Shown: piece after piece, positions 36,665 to 48,600 of the stretch
How the letters are laid out: each line of letters starts with the position of its first letter
Position numbering within the stretch: position 1 is the first letter of the stretch
NCBI GenBank assembly: GCA_947650365.1
Contig: OX393553.1
Coordinates: forward strand, 67,130,716 to 67,194,715
DNA: 64,000 nucleotides
Reading direction: 5' to 3'
Source of the DNA: Chamaelirium japonicum
Lineage: Eukaryota > Streptophyta > Magnoliopsida > Liliales > Melanthiaceae
Position numbers and translations under genes: made by a program
Notes under the pieces: model-generated
Database searches by the model: none
The model's input: the letters and a program-made list of their open reading frames with translations, nothing else
Told to the model about the DNA's origin: nothing

Positions 36665-39600
36665 CACTTATGATTTTCCAACACTTAGATTCTAAATCGG
36701 TGAATCGGAGCGTAAATTGTTCAAATATCCAATTAGAACTAGCTCGCAAGTCCGAAATACGGAATAATTCCAAGTTCGAATTATCGGATGCCGATCCGAT
36801 TACGATCCGATCGAATCCAAACCTATTTCAAATCCGAAACACGCTAACTTATGATTTTCCAACACTTAGACTCTAAATCGGTGAATCGGATCGTAAATTG
36901 GTCAAATATCCAATTAGAACCCGCTCGCAAGTCCGAAATATGGAATAATTCTAAGTTCGAATTATCGGATGCCAATCCGATTACGATCCGATCGAATCAA
37001 AACCTATTTCAAATCCGGAACACGCTAACTTATGATTTTCCAACACTTAGACTCTAAATCGGTGAATCGGATCGTAAATTGGTCAAATATCCAATTAGAA
37101 CTCGATCGCAAGTCCGAAATACGGAATAATTCCAAGTACGAATTATCGGATGCCGATCCAATGATGATCCGATCGAATCCAAACCTATTTCAAATCCGAA
37201 ACACGCTAACTTATGATTTTCCAACACTTAAACTCTAAATCGGTGAATCGGATCGTAAATTGTTCAAATATCCAATTAGAACCTGCTCGCAAGTCCGAAA
37301 TACGGAATAATTCTAACTTCGAATTATCGGATGCTGATCCGATGACGATCTGATTGAATCCAAACTTATTTCATATCCGAAACACGCTAACGTATGATTT
37401 TCCAACACTTAGACTCTAAATCGGTGAATCGGATCGTAAATTGGTCAAATATCCAATTAGAACTCGATCGCAAGTCCGAAATACAGAATAATTCAAAGTA
37501 CGAATTATCGAACGCCGATCCGATGACGATCCGATCGAATCCAAACCTATTTCAAATCCAAAACACGCTAACTTATGATTTTCCAACACTTAGACTCTAA
37601 ATCGGTGAATCGGATCGTAAATTGGTCAAATATCCAATTAAAACCCGCTCGCAAGTCCGAAATACGGAATAATTCCAAGTTTGAATTATCGGATGCCGAT
37701 CTGATGCCGATCCGATCGAATCCAAACCTATTTCATATCCGAAACACGCTAACTTATGATTTTCCAACACGTAGACTCTAAATCGGTGAATCGGAGCGTA
37801 AATTGGTCAAATATCTAATTAGAACTCGCTCGCAAGTCCGAAATACGGAATAATTCCAAATACGAATTATCGGATGCCGATCCGATGATGATCCGATCGA
37901 ATCCAAACCTATTTCAAATCCGAAACACGCTAACTTATGATTTTCCAACACTTAGACTTTAAATCGGTGAATCGGATCGTAAATTGGTCAAATATCCAAT
38001 TAGAACCCGCTCGCAAGTCCGAAATATGGAATAATTCTAACTTCGAATTATCGGATGCCGATCCGATGACGATCCGATCGAATCCAACCCTATTTCATGT
38101 CCGAAACACGCTAACTTATGATTTTCCAACATTTAGACTCTAAATCGGTGAATCGGAGCGTAAATTGGTCAAATATCCAATTAGAACTCGCTCGCAAGTC
38201 CGAAATATGGAATAATTCCAAGTACGAATTACCGGATGCCGATCCGATGACGATTTGATCGAATCCAAACCTATTTCATATCCGAAACACGCTAACTTAT
38301 GATTTTCCAACACTTAGACTCTAAATCGGTGAATCGGATCGTAAATTGGTCAAATATCCAATTAGAACCCGCTCGCAAGTCCGAAATACGGAATAATTCC
38401 AACTTCGAATTATCGGATGCCGATCCGATGACGATCCGATCGAATCGAAACCTATTTCATATCCGAAACACGCCAACTTATGATTTTCCAACACTTAGAC
38501 TCTAAATCGGTGAATCGGAGCGTAAATTGGTCAAATATCCAATTAGAACTCGCTCGCACGACCGAAATACGGAACAATTCCAACTTCGAATTATCGGATG
38601 CCGATCCGATGACGATCCGATCAAATCCAAACCTATTTCATATCCGAAACACGCTAACTTATGAGTTTCCAACACTTAGACTCTAAATCGGTGAATTGGA
38701 TTGTAAATTGGTCAAATATCCAATTAGAACCCGATCGCAAGTTAGAAATACGGAATAATTCTAACTTCGAATTATCGGATGCCGATTCCGCTGACGATCT
38801 AATCGAATCCAAACCTATTTCATATCCGAAACACGCTAACTTATGATTTTCCAACACTTAGACTCTAAATCGGTGAATCGGAGCGTAAATTGGTCAAATA
38901 TCCAATTAGAACTCGCTCGCAAGTCCGAAATATGAAATAATTCCAACTTCGAATTATCGGATGCCGATCCGATGACGATCCGATCAAATCCAAACCTATT
39001 TCATATCCGAAACACGTTAACTTATGATTTTCCAACACTTAGACTCTAAATCGGTGAATCGGATCGTAAATTGGTCAAATATCCAATCATAACTCACTCG
39101 CAAGTCCGAAATACGGAATAATTCCAAGTTCGAATTATCGGATGCCGATCCGATGATGATCCGATCGAATCCAAACCTATTTCATATCCGAAACACGCCA
39201 ACTTATGATTTTCCAACACTTAGACTCTAAATCGGTGAATCGGAGCGTAAATTAGTCAAATATCCAATTAGAATTCGCTCGCAAGTCCGAAATAATGAAA
39301 TAATTCAAAGTATGAATTATCGGATGCCGATCCGATGACGATCCGATCGAATCCAAACCTATTTCAAATCCGAAACACGCTAATTTATGATTTTCCAACA
39401 CTTAGACTCTAAATCAGTGAATCGGATCGTAAATTGGTCAAATATCCAATTAGAACCCGCTCGTAGGTCCGAAATACGGAATAATTACAAGTTCGAATTA
39501 TCGGATGCCGATCCGATGACGATCTGATCGAATCCAAACCTATTTCATATCCGAAACACGCTAACTTATGAGTTTCCAACACTTAGACTCTAAATCGGTG

Positions 39601-42600
39601 AATCGGAGCGTAAATTGGTCAAATATCCAATTAGAACTCGCTCGCAAGTCCGAAATACGGAATAATTCTAAGTACAAATTATCGGATGCCGATCTGATGA
39701 CGATCCGATCGAATCCAAACCTATTTCAAATCCGAAACACGCTAACTTATGATTTTCCAACACTTAGACTCTAAATTGGTGAATCGGATCGTAAATTGGT
39801 CAAATATCCAATTAGAACCCGCTCGCAAGTCCGAAATACAGAATAATTCCAACTTCGAATTATCGGATGCCGATCCGATGACGATCCGATCGAATCCAAA
39901 CCTATTTCATATCCGAAACACGCTAACTTATGATTTTCGAACACTTAAACTCTAAATCGGTGAATCGGAGCGTAAATTGGTCAAATATCCAATTAGAACT
40001 CGCTCGCAAGTCCGAAATACAGAATAATTCCATGTACGAATTATCGGATGCCGATCCGATGACGATCCGATCGAATCCAAACCTATTTCATATCCTAAAC
40101 ACGCTAACTTATGATTTTCCAACACTTAGACTCTAAATCGGTGAATCAGATCGTAAATTGGTCAAATATCCAATTAGAACCCGCTCACAAGTCCGAAATA
40201 CGGAATAATTCCAACTTCGAATTATCGAATGCCGATCCGATAATGATCCCATCGAATCCAAACCTATTTCATATCCGAAACACGCTAACTTATGATTTTC
40301 CAACACTTAGACTCTAAATCGGTGAATCGGAGCGTAAATTGGTCAAATATCCAATTAGAACTCGCTCGCAAGTCCGAAATACGGAATAATTCCAACTTCG
40401 AATTATCGGATGCCGATCCGATGACGATCCGATCGAATCCAAACCTATTTCATATCTGAAACACGGTAACTTATGATTTTCCAACACTTAGATTCTAAAT
40501 CGGTGAATCGGATCGTAAATTGGTCAAATATCCAATTAGAACCCGCTCGCAAGTTCGAAATATGGAATAATTCCAACTTTGAATTATCGGATGCCGATTC
40601 CGATGACGATCCGAATGAATCCAAACCTATTTCATATCCGAAACACGCTAACTTATGATTTTCCAACACTTAAGACTCTAAATCGGTGAATCAGAGCATA
40701 AATTGGTCAAATATCCAATTAGAATCACTCGAAAGTCTGAAATACGGAATAATTCCAACTTCGAATTATCGGATGCCGATCCGATGATGATCCGATCGAT
40801 TCCAAAACTATTTCATATCTGAAACACGCTAACTTATGATTTTCCAACACTTAGACTCTAAATCGGTGAATCAGATCGTAAATTAGTCAAATATCCAATT
40901 AGAACTCGCTCGCAAGTCTGATATACGGAATAATTCCAAGTTCGAATTATCAGATGCCGATCCGATGATGATCCGATCGAATCCAAACCTATTTCATATC
41001 CGAAACACGCTAACTTATGATTTTCCAACACTTAGACTCTAAATCGGTGAATCGGAGTGTAAATTGGTCAAATATCCAATTAGAACTCGCTCGCAAGTCC
41101 GAAATACGGAATAATTTCAAGTACGAATTATCGGATGCCGATCCGATGATGATCCGATCGAATCCAAACCTATTTCAAATCCGAAACACGCTAACTTATG
41201 ATTTACCAACATTTAGACTCTAAATCGGTGAATCGGATCGTAAATTGGTCAAATATCCAATTAGAACCCGCTCGCAAGTCCAAAATATGAAATAATTCCC
41301 AGTTCGAATTATTGGATGCCGATCCGATGACGATTCGATCGAATCCAAACCTATTTCATATCCGAAACACGCTAACTAATGATTTTCCAACACTTAGACT
41401 CTAAATCGGTGAATCGGAGCATAAATTGGTCAAACATCCAATTAGAACTCGCTCGCAAGTACGAAATACGGAATAATTCCAAGTACGAATTATCAGATGC
41501 CGATCCGATGACGATCCGATCGAATCCAAACCTATTTCATATCCGAATCACGCTAACTTATGATTTTCCAACACTTAGACTCTAAATCGGTGAATCGGAG
41601 CGTAAATTGGTCAAATATCCAATTAGAACTCGCTCGCAAGTCCGAAATACGGAATAATTCCAAATACAAATTATCGGATGCCGATCCGATGATGATCCGA
41701 TCGAATCCAAACCTATTTCAAATCCGAAACACGCTAACTTATGATTTTCCAACACTTAGACTTTAAATCGGTGAATCGGATCGTAAATTGGTCAAATATC
41801 CAATTAGAACCCGCTCGCAAGTCCGAAATATGGAATAATTCTAACTTCGAATTATCGGATGCCGATCCGATGACGATCCGATCGAATCCAACCCTATTTC
41901 ATATCCGAAACACGCTAACTTATGATTTTCCAACACTTAGACTCTAAATCGGTGAATCGGAGCGTAAATTGGTCAAATATCCAATTAGAACTCGCTCGCA
42001 AGTCCGAAATATGGAATAATTCCAAGTACGAATTACCGGATGCCGATCCGATGACGATGTGATCGAATCCAAACCTATTTCATATCCGAAACACGCTAAC
42101 TTATGATTTTTCAACACTTAGACTCTAAATCGGTGAATCAGATCGTAAATTGGTCAAATATCCAATTAGAACTCGCTCGCACGACCGAAATACGGAATAA
42201 TTCCAAGTTTGAATTATCGGATCCCGATCCGACGATGATCCGATCGAATCCAAACCTATTTCATATCCGGAACACGCTAACTTATGATTTTCCAACACTT
42301 AGACTCTAAATCAGTGAATCGGAGTGTAAATTGGTGAAATATCCAATTAGAACTCGCTCACAAGTCCGAAATACGGAATAATTCCAAGTATGAATTATCG
42401 GATGTCGATCCGATGATGATCTGATCGAATCCAAACCTATTTCAAATCCGAAACATGCTAACTTATGATTTTCCAACACTTAGAATCTAAATCGGTGAAT
42501 CGGATCGTAAATTGGTCAAATATCCAATTAGAACCCGCTCGCAAGTCCGAAATACGAAATAATTCCAAATTCGAATTATCGGATGTCGATCCTATGACGA

Positions 42601-44278
42601 TCCGATCGAATCCAAACCTATTTCATATCCGAAACAGGCTAACTTATGATTTTCTTAGACTCTAAATCGGTGAATCGGAGCGTAAATTGGTCAAATATCC
42701 AATTAAAACTCGCTCGCAAGTCCGAAATATGGAATAATTCCAAGTATGAATTATCGGATGCCGATCCAATGCCGATCTGATCGAATCCAAACCTATTTTA
42801 AATCCGAAACACGTTAACTTATGATTTTCCAACACATAGACTCTAAATCGGTGAATCGGATCGTAAATTGGTCAAATATCCAATTAGAACCCGCTCGCAA
42901 GTCCGAAATACGGAATAATTCCAACTTCGAATTATCGGATGCCGATCTGATGATGATCTGATCGAATCCAAACCTATTTCATATCCGAAACACGCTAACT
43001 TATGATTTTCCAACACTTAGACTCTAAATCGGTGAATCAGAGCGTAAATTGGTCAAATATCCAATTAGAACTCGCTCGCAAGTCCGAAATACAGAATAAT
43101 TCCAACTTCGAATTATCGGATGCCGATCCGATGATGATCCGATCGAATCCAAACCTATTTCATATCCGAAACACGCTAACTTATGATTTTCCAACACTTA
43201 AGACTCTAAATCGGTGAATCGGATCGTAAATTGGTCAAATATCCAATTAGAACCCGCTAGCAAGTCCGAAATACGGAATAATTCCAACTTCAAATTATCG
43301 GATGCCGATCCGATGATGATCCGATCGAATCCAAACCTATTTCATATCCGAAACACGCTAACTTATGATTTTCCAACACTTAGACTCTAAATCGGTGAAT
43401 CGGAGCGTAAATTGGTCAAATATCCAATTAGAACTCGCTCGCAAGTCCGAAATACAGAATAATTCCAACTTCAAATTATCGGATGCCGATCCGATGACAA
43501 TCCGATCGATTCTAAACCTATTTCATATCCGAAACACGCTAACTTATGATTTTCCAACACTTAGACTCTAAATCGGTGAATCGGATCGTAAATTGGTCAA
43601 ATATCCAATCTGAACTCGCTCGCAAGTCCGAAATATGGAATAATTCGAAGTACGAATTATCGGATGCCGATCTGATGACGATCCGATCGAATCTAAACCT
43701 ATTTCAAATCCGAAACACGCTAACTTATGATTTTCCAACACTTATACTCTAAATCGGTGAATCAGATCGTAAATTGGTCAAATATCCAATTAGAACTCGC
43801 TCGCAAGTCCGAAATACGGAATAATTCTAAGTTCGAATTATCGGATGCCGATCTGATGACGATCCGATCGAATCCAAACCTATTTCATATCCGAAACACG
43901 CTAACTTATGATTTTCCAACACTTAGACTCTAAATCGGTGAATCGGAGCGTAAATTGTTCTAATATCCAATTAGAACTCACTCGCAAGTCCGAAATACGG
44001 AATAATTCCAAGTACGAATTATCGGATGCATATCCGATGACGATCTGATCGAATCCAAACCTATTTCAAATCCGGAACACGCTAACTTATGATTTTCCAA
44101 CACTTAGACTCTAAATCGGTGAATCGGATCGTAAATTTGTCAAATATCCAATTAGAACTCGCTCGAAAGTTCGAAATACGAAATAATTCTAAGTTTGAAT
44201 TATCGGATGCCGATCCGATCGAATCCAAACCTATTTCAAAGCCGAAACACGCTAACTTATGATTTTTTAACGCTTAGA
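36665..44278. repeat. 181-bp satellite array, about 42 monomers, inside the CACTA element
   Basis: Monomers start (ATGATTTTCCAACACTTAGA) at 36670, 36851, 37032, 37213, 37394 and so on to 43908 and 44089, with a spacing of 181 bp. Exceptions are a few single-base indels (near 38790, 40600, 40670, 43200) and a deletion near 42653. Each contains ACTCTAAATCGGTGAATCGG, AAATTGGTCAAATATCCAAT, CGAATTATCGGATGCCGATC and TCGAATCCAAACCTATTTCA. The last monomer is truncated and the array decays at 44260. Two variants largely alternate. As 181 is not divisible by three, the 68-codon frame in each monomer shifts from copy to copy and is not read as a gene. Confidence 0.97.
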
Positions 44279-44714
44279 CTCAGTTATAGATATAAACCAT
44301 TTTTTTAAGAAATACATGCTAATTGCAGGAGCAGGACGGCGTCAGGGGTTCGATGAGAGCACCAGCGTTGGTGGCGGGCCGCGTGGGGTGGTTGAGATAG
44401 GGCATACATCATCTCTCAGTTTTGGATTGTGTAAATATTATTTTGTAATATGTGGTTATTTTTTGTTCTTGTCTATAATTGTCGGGTATTAATTGTTATA
44501 ATTGTCGGGTATTGTGGTAATATTCGATAATTTACTGTAATATTTTATCAATTTAGGTAATATTTGATAATTTGCGGTAATATTTTATAAATTGTGGTAA
44601 TATTTGATAAATTATGGTAATATTTGATAAATTGTGGTAATATATTGTGGTATTGTTGTAAATCACAGGAATTAAATAACATTATTTAGGTAAATTTATT
44701 ATAAAAAAAAACAT
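44279..44714. other. CACTA 3' region between satellite and right subterminal repeats
   Basis: TGCTAATTGCAG (44318-44329) is a plausible splice acceptor, followed by a short GC-rich block (GCGTTGGTGGCGGGCCGCG) that may be a last exon. An AT-rich run of GGTAATATTTGATAAATTGT repeats (44500-44650) follows, as in a 3' untranslated region. Confidence 0.4.
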
Positions 44715-45179
44715 ACTTATTACCGACGGAAATTAAATATTCCGTCGGTAATAAAGTTTTTATTTTTTTTTAAATTATTATTAATTTGCCGACTGAACAT
44801 AATATCCGTCGGTAATATATATATTATTACCGACAGGAAGATATATATCCGTCGGTAATATATATATTATTACCGACGGTAAATACGATAACCGTCGGTA
44901 AAATGTTTATATATTACTGACAGATTCTTATGTCCCGTCGGCAATAATATATTATATTCATTTCTAATTGTTTAAAGATTACCTACGGCTTTAATCGTAC
45001 CGTCGGTATTAATTATTATTACCGACGGTAATATTTAGTCCGTCGCATTGTTTTCCCGACACCTTTTTTCCCGACAGCCAACGACAAAAATTTCTTCCGT
45101 CACTATAAAATATTACCGACGGAAAATTAATATTACCAATGGATATTGTCCGTTGGTAATAACTGTTTTTTTTGTAGTG
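44715..45179. repeat. Right terminal and subterminal repeats of the CACTA element
   Basis: ATTACCGACGG and CCGTCGGTAAT alternate about every 20-50 bp up to the terminal TTTTTTGTAGTG ending at 45179, mirroring the left end. Confidence 0.92.
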
Positions 45180-46168
45180 AATGCTCTCCCATCAGAGCGA
45201 CGTTGATCGAGAGTGGCGGGCTGGATATACCCTGGGATAACTTGGAGTTTTTGGGAGCGTGTGGGGCAGATTTTGCCGACGGTGCTGTCAACCTGGATGA
45301 TATTGACATGGAGCAGTTGGGCTTTGGGGAGGAGGATGAGCTCTCCAGTGTAGGGAGAGAACGGACTCCTCTAGTTAGGCCTGGTAGTCTGGCAGAGATT
45401 ACTCCTGCAGTTGTTCCGTCGGGTGTTTCGCCGGTAGCTTCGGGTGTTTCGCCGATAGCTTCGGGTGTTTTGCCGGTAGCTTCGGGTGTTTTGCCGATAG
45501 CTTCTTCTTCGATTCCGGTGGCGCCGCTGACTGTAAACACAGCGATGGTTCAGGAAGTGATTCCCACACTTGAGTCTTTGGGACAGGAGCCTGCCTCGTC
45601 CGTGCACTCGGGGGCCGACAAGCGAAAACGTAGCTCGTGGGGCCTTCTTTCTGCACTTCTTTTAGAGAGCTGTCGGAAGTATATCCAAGCAATGCTCGCA
45701 CCTTTTCAGGAGGATGGTCTTGATGCTTTGACTGGCTGGTGGGTCCTTGAGGGACCCGAGTTTTGCAAGAGTCTGGCGGCTTTTCAAGTAGATGGCTCTT
45801 TGTTTGCGGAGCGCATGCGTGCTTTCTTGGTGGACAGTGAAGCTCATCGCTTGAAATGGGCTTTGATGGAAGATGACCTTCCCCTGATACTAGCAAAGGT
45901 CGAGAATGAGGAGCGTCGACTGGAGGAGCAGCATACACTTGCCACCGCAAGCCTTGTTCGGGCTCGGAAGAAGCTGGAGGCTGCTCGCGCATCTTTTGAG
46001 AAGGCTGAGACGATTGAGAAATCTTTTGGAGCAGATCTTGCGAAGCAATGTGTTGAGCTGGTGACGCATCGGGAGCGGATAGCTTCTCGGTCCTCGGAGC
46101 TGCAGCAGATGGAGGTCACTGGCGGCGAGCTGCTCCAACGTCTTAAAGAGTTTAATTCGCTTTACTAG

Positions 46169-46424
46169 CGGTGTTGCCTTTCCTTTTCTTTCTTGTCATT
46201 TCTGCTGGATAGACTCGTAGTTTTGCTTTTCTTCGTTTGATGATATCTCAATATTATGCATCTATCTTCTGGGCTTATCTTCTGGAACGGCGGTGTCTGG
46301 TTGTTGTTTTTTGTTTTTTTTTTTTTTTGGAATGAACCTTTACAAGTTGCCTACGTACCCTACTGAGAGGGATCAAGTCACACGTCGTTTCTTTTTTTTT
46401 TTTTCATGGAGTGTAGCCCTGCTT
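46169..46424. other. Convergent spacer of element A with a conserved block
   Basis: Lies between the end of the antisense gene and the pol stop. Bases 46334-46393 (TTGCCTACGTACCCTACTGA, GAGGGATCAAGTCACACGT) match 55257-55315 of element B almost exactly, better than the surroundings. Confidence 0.6.
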
Positions 46425-47517
46425 TCAGGCGTAGTACCTTTTGAGGTACTTGCCATTGATAGGGCCGAGTGTAAGCCCTTCTGGCGTGGTAAGAAGATAT
46501 GCACCGTTGGAGTAGACCTCTTTGACAGCGTGCGGTCCATCCCACTTGGCGTCGAACTTCTTTCCTCCTCGATGCGAGAGAATGATGGGGCGTTTAACTT
46601 CCAGCACCAATTCTCCTATTTGGAAGGATAGAGGGTGAATTCTTTTGTTGAAGGCTCGCATTAGCCTGGCTTGATAGCATTCCAAGCGTTGCTGGGCTTC
46701 GAGGCGCTTTTCATCCAGTGCTTCCAATTCTGCTAGGCGAAGTTGAGCGTTGTCGCCGTTGACGAGGCCTTCTTGGATGGCTATCCTGAGTGACGGAATC
46801 TGGAGCTCAAGCGGGAGGACAGCTTCTACTCCATATACCAGTGAGTATGGAGTTGCTTGTGTTGGTGTGCGAAAAGAGGTGCGATATGCCCATAACGCTT
46901 CGCCCATGCGTTCGTGCCAGTCTTTCTTTGACTTTGAGACGACTTTTTCCAAAATCTTGCAGAGAGTCTTGTTGAAAGCTTCTGCTAAATCGTTGGCCGA
47001 CGCGTTGTACATGGTTGAACACCTTTGCTTGATATCGAACTTGGCACAAAACTGGCTGACAGCGGCATTCTTGAATTGCTTCCCGTTGTCCGGGACGATA
47101 TAGCGAGGGATGCCGTATCGGAAGATGATATCGTTCTGGATGAAGTTGATGACAGAGTGCCTGGCACCTTCTTGCAATGGTACTGCCTCAGCCCACTTGG
47201 AGAAGTAATCTGTTGCCGCCAGGATATAAAGATGCTGCTTGGATGACTTGGGTAGCGGACCGACAATGTCGAGTCCCCATCCATCTAAGGGCCATGACGC
47301 GATGGTTGGATGCAGAGGTTCCAGAGACTGACGGATGTAGTCGCCATGCAACTGGCAGGCGTGGCATCTTTTTGCAAACTCGAGGGAGTCCTTGATCATA
47401 GTGGGCCAGTAATATCCCATCCGCCTGATGTGAGCCGCAAATCCCGGCATGGACTTCTTCCAGTGCTGTTTCTGCTTCTTCTTTTGCAAGACACCTCAGG
47501 AGCGTACCATCGTAGCT
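46425..47517 (-). pseudogene. Element A integrase region
   Basis: The open frame 46425-47489 carries the retroviral-type integrase core. The acidic triad is at D74 (DGWGLDIVGPL), D134 (IVPDNGKQF) and E170 (NDLAEAFNKT), giving the D-x35-E spacing. A C-terminal tail follows (KKFDAKWDGPHAVKEVYSNG) and the frame ends KYLKRYYA. The N-terminal zinc region is damaged: HIRRMGYYWP and CHACQLHG remain, but sequence before them is in another frame (about 47440-47500) and shortened. A TGA separates it from the upstream frame near 47515. Integrases insert the cDNA copy into nuclear DNA. The Ty3/gypsy order RT - RNase H - integrase is kept. Confidence 0.93.
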
Positions 47518-48600
47518 TCAACGGTACAACTCGTTGTTGAAGTGGAAGAATTTTAGAGACCGTCGGTGAATGTCGACCTTACGCTTTGGATCTTCAGAGA
47601 GCTTCCCGTGGATAAGAAAGTCTATGAATGGTTGTCTCCAATCTAGCTCGTCGGTCACGAGAACGTGTACTGCATTGACTTGGTCTGGGATTCCCATAGG
47701 GATATCCTCCTCGGTGATCACCATCCTCTTGCAGATAGGGATGATGAGTTGATTTTTTTCTGGGAATAGAAGTGTAGCCGCTAAATTTGCGAGCGTATCA
47801 GCCGGCTGATTAAGATTTCTGGGGACATGCCGGATTGAAGCAGTTTTGAGCGTACCAAGGAGTTTTAGAGCTCGCAGATGTAACGGCACGAGGTCTTCTT
47901 TGTTAACTTCGTATGCCCCCCAATATTTGCTGAATGACGAGTTGAGAGTCGCCAAAAATTTCTAGCCCTTGAAGTTTCATATTATTGGCGAGTTCGAGGC
48001 CAATAATCAGGGCTTGATATTCCGCCCTGTTGTTGGAGCATGGTTCTGATAGTAGAAATGAGAAAGGGAGTATTTCGTCGTTTGGCATGACGAAGATAAC
48101 TCCTGCTCCTGCCACGTCTTGCCTTGCCGCGCCATCGTAGAACATCTTACAAGAAGGGGCGATATCGATGCAGAACACTTCTTCGTCTGGGAGGTCTTCC
48201 GATAGTTCCCATTCTGCTGGAAGGGGGTATTCTGCCAGGAAGTCCGCGAGAGCTTGACCTTTGACCGCTTTCCGAGGGACAAAGGTGATGTCGAACTCGA
48301 GGAGGAGCAAAGCCCACTTAGCCAAGCGTCCGGACAGCACTGGTTTCGACATGATGTATTTGAGTGGGTCGGCTTTTGAGATAAGCCTGATGGTGTGAGC
48401 TAACATGTAGTGTCGCAGCTTCTTTGTGGCAAAGACGAGCGCTAGGCAGACCTTCATTGGGGAGTAGTTTAGCTCCGCACCAATGAGAGTTCGACTCAAA
48501 TAGTAACATGTTGTTTCTTTGCCTAGCTTGTTGTCTTGAGCCAGGAGTGCCCCCAAGGACTGCTCCTGGGCGCTGATATAGAGGACCAATGGCTTTCCTT
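47518..48600 (-). pseudogene. Element A dual RNase H region
   Basis: Two RNase H-like segments stand in a row. The first (from about 48589) reads LVLYISAQEQSLGALLAQDN and lacks the aspartate usual at that place. The second, about 48150-47830, is archaeal-type in layout, with CKMFYDGAARQDVAGAG, SNNRAEYQALIIGLEL and EIFGDSQLVI giving D, E and D. A degenerate first RNase H plus an added second one marks the Tat lineage of Ty3/gypsy. An extra base in a six-G run (about 47918-47923) breaks the frame; the continuation EVNKEDLVPLHLRALKLLG is in 47518-47955. Confidence 0.88.

Larger units (their letters stand above)
30275..45179 (+). mobile_element. CACTA (En/Spm) transposon, 14,905 bp
   Basis: The ends are CACTACAAGAAAT (30275-30287) and, in reverse complement, CACTACAAAAAAA (45167-45179). 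The 3-bp target duplication AAT is present on both sides (30272-30274, 45180-45182). Subterminal regions are packed with ACCGACGG/CCGTCGGT motifs. Gene order is leader, TNP2 transposase, coiled-coil reading frame, satellite array, right subterminal region. The transposase has four in-frame stops, so the copy is non-autonomous but retains both ends and could in principle be moved in trans. It lies inside the antisense PMD gene of a Tat-type retrotransposon and is therefore younger than that insertion. Confidence 0.95.
28253..46168 (+). pseudogene. Antisense plant-mobile-domain (PMD) gene of element A, split by the CACTA insertion
   Basis: The gene lies opposite to gag-pol, between pol and the 3' LTR. 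Pieces are 28253-30274 and 45183-46168. The N-terminal part has FVEPACWEYNRPDGIYRALC and WCPETNTFF then GEIGITLRDVHIISGC, the hallmark order of the plant mobile domain. The frame changes at a T-run near 28540, and a TGA stands in frame at 28815-28817. A 30139-30223 intron (GT...TAG, phase 1) is plausible. The CACTA element lies after 30274, within a codon. The frame continues exactly at 45183 if one AAT is counted once. The C-terminal part (45540-46165) is alpha-helical and charged, probably coiled coil. PMD genes occur in Ty3/gypsy elements and in the host MAIN/MAIL family; their function in elements is unsettled. Confidence 0.82.

Noticed and set aside
36670..43933. Dozens of 66-71 codon frames (MIFQHLDSKSVNRIVNWSNI-type)
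   Set aside because: They are one frame per 181-bp satellite monomer; the frame shifts by one base each copy and ends at the next monomer, so they follow from the repeat.
36665..44278. CRISPR array or centromere
   Set aside because: Direct repeats have no unique spacers, and the array lies inside CACTA ends, so neither reading is supported by this window alone.
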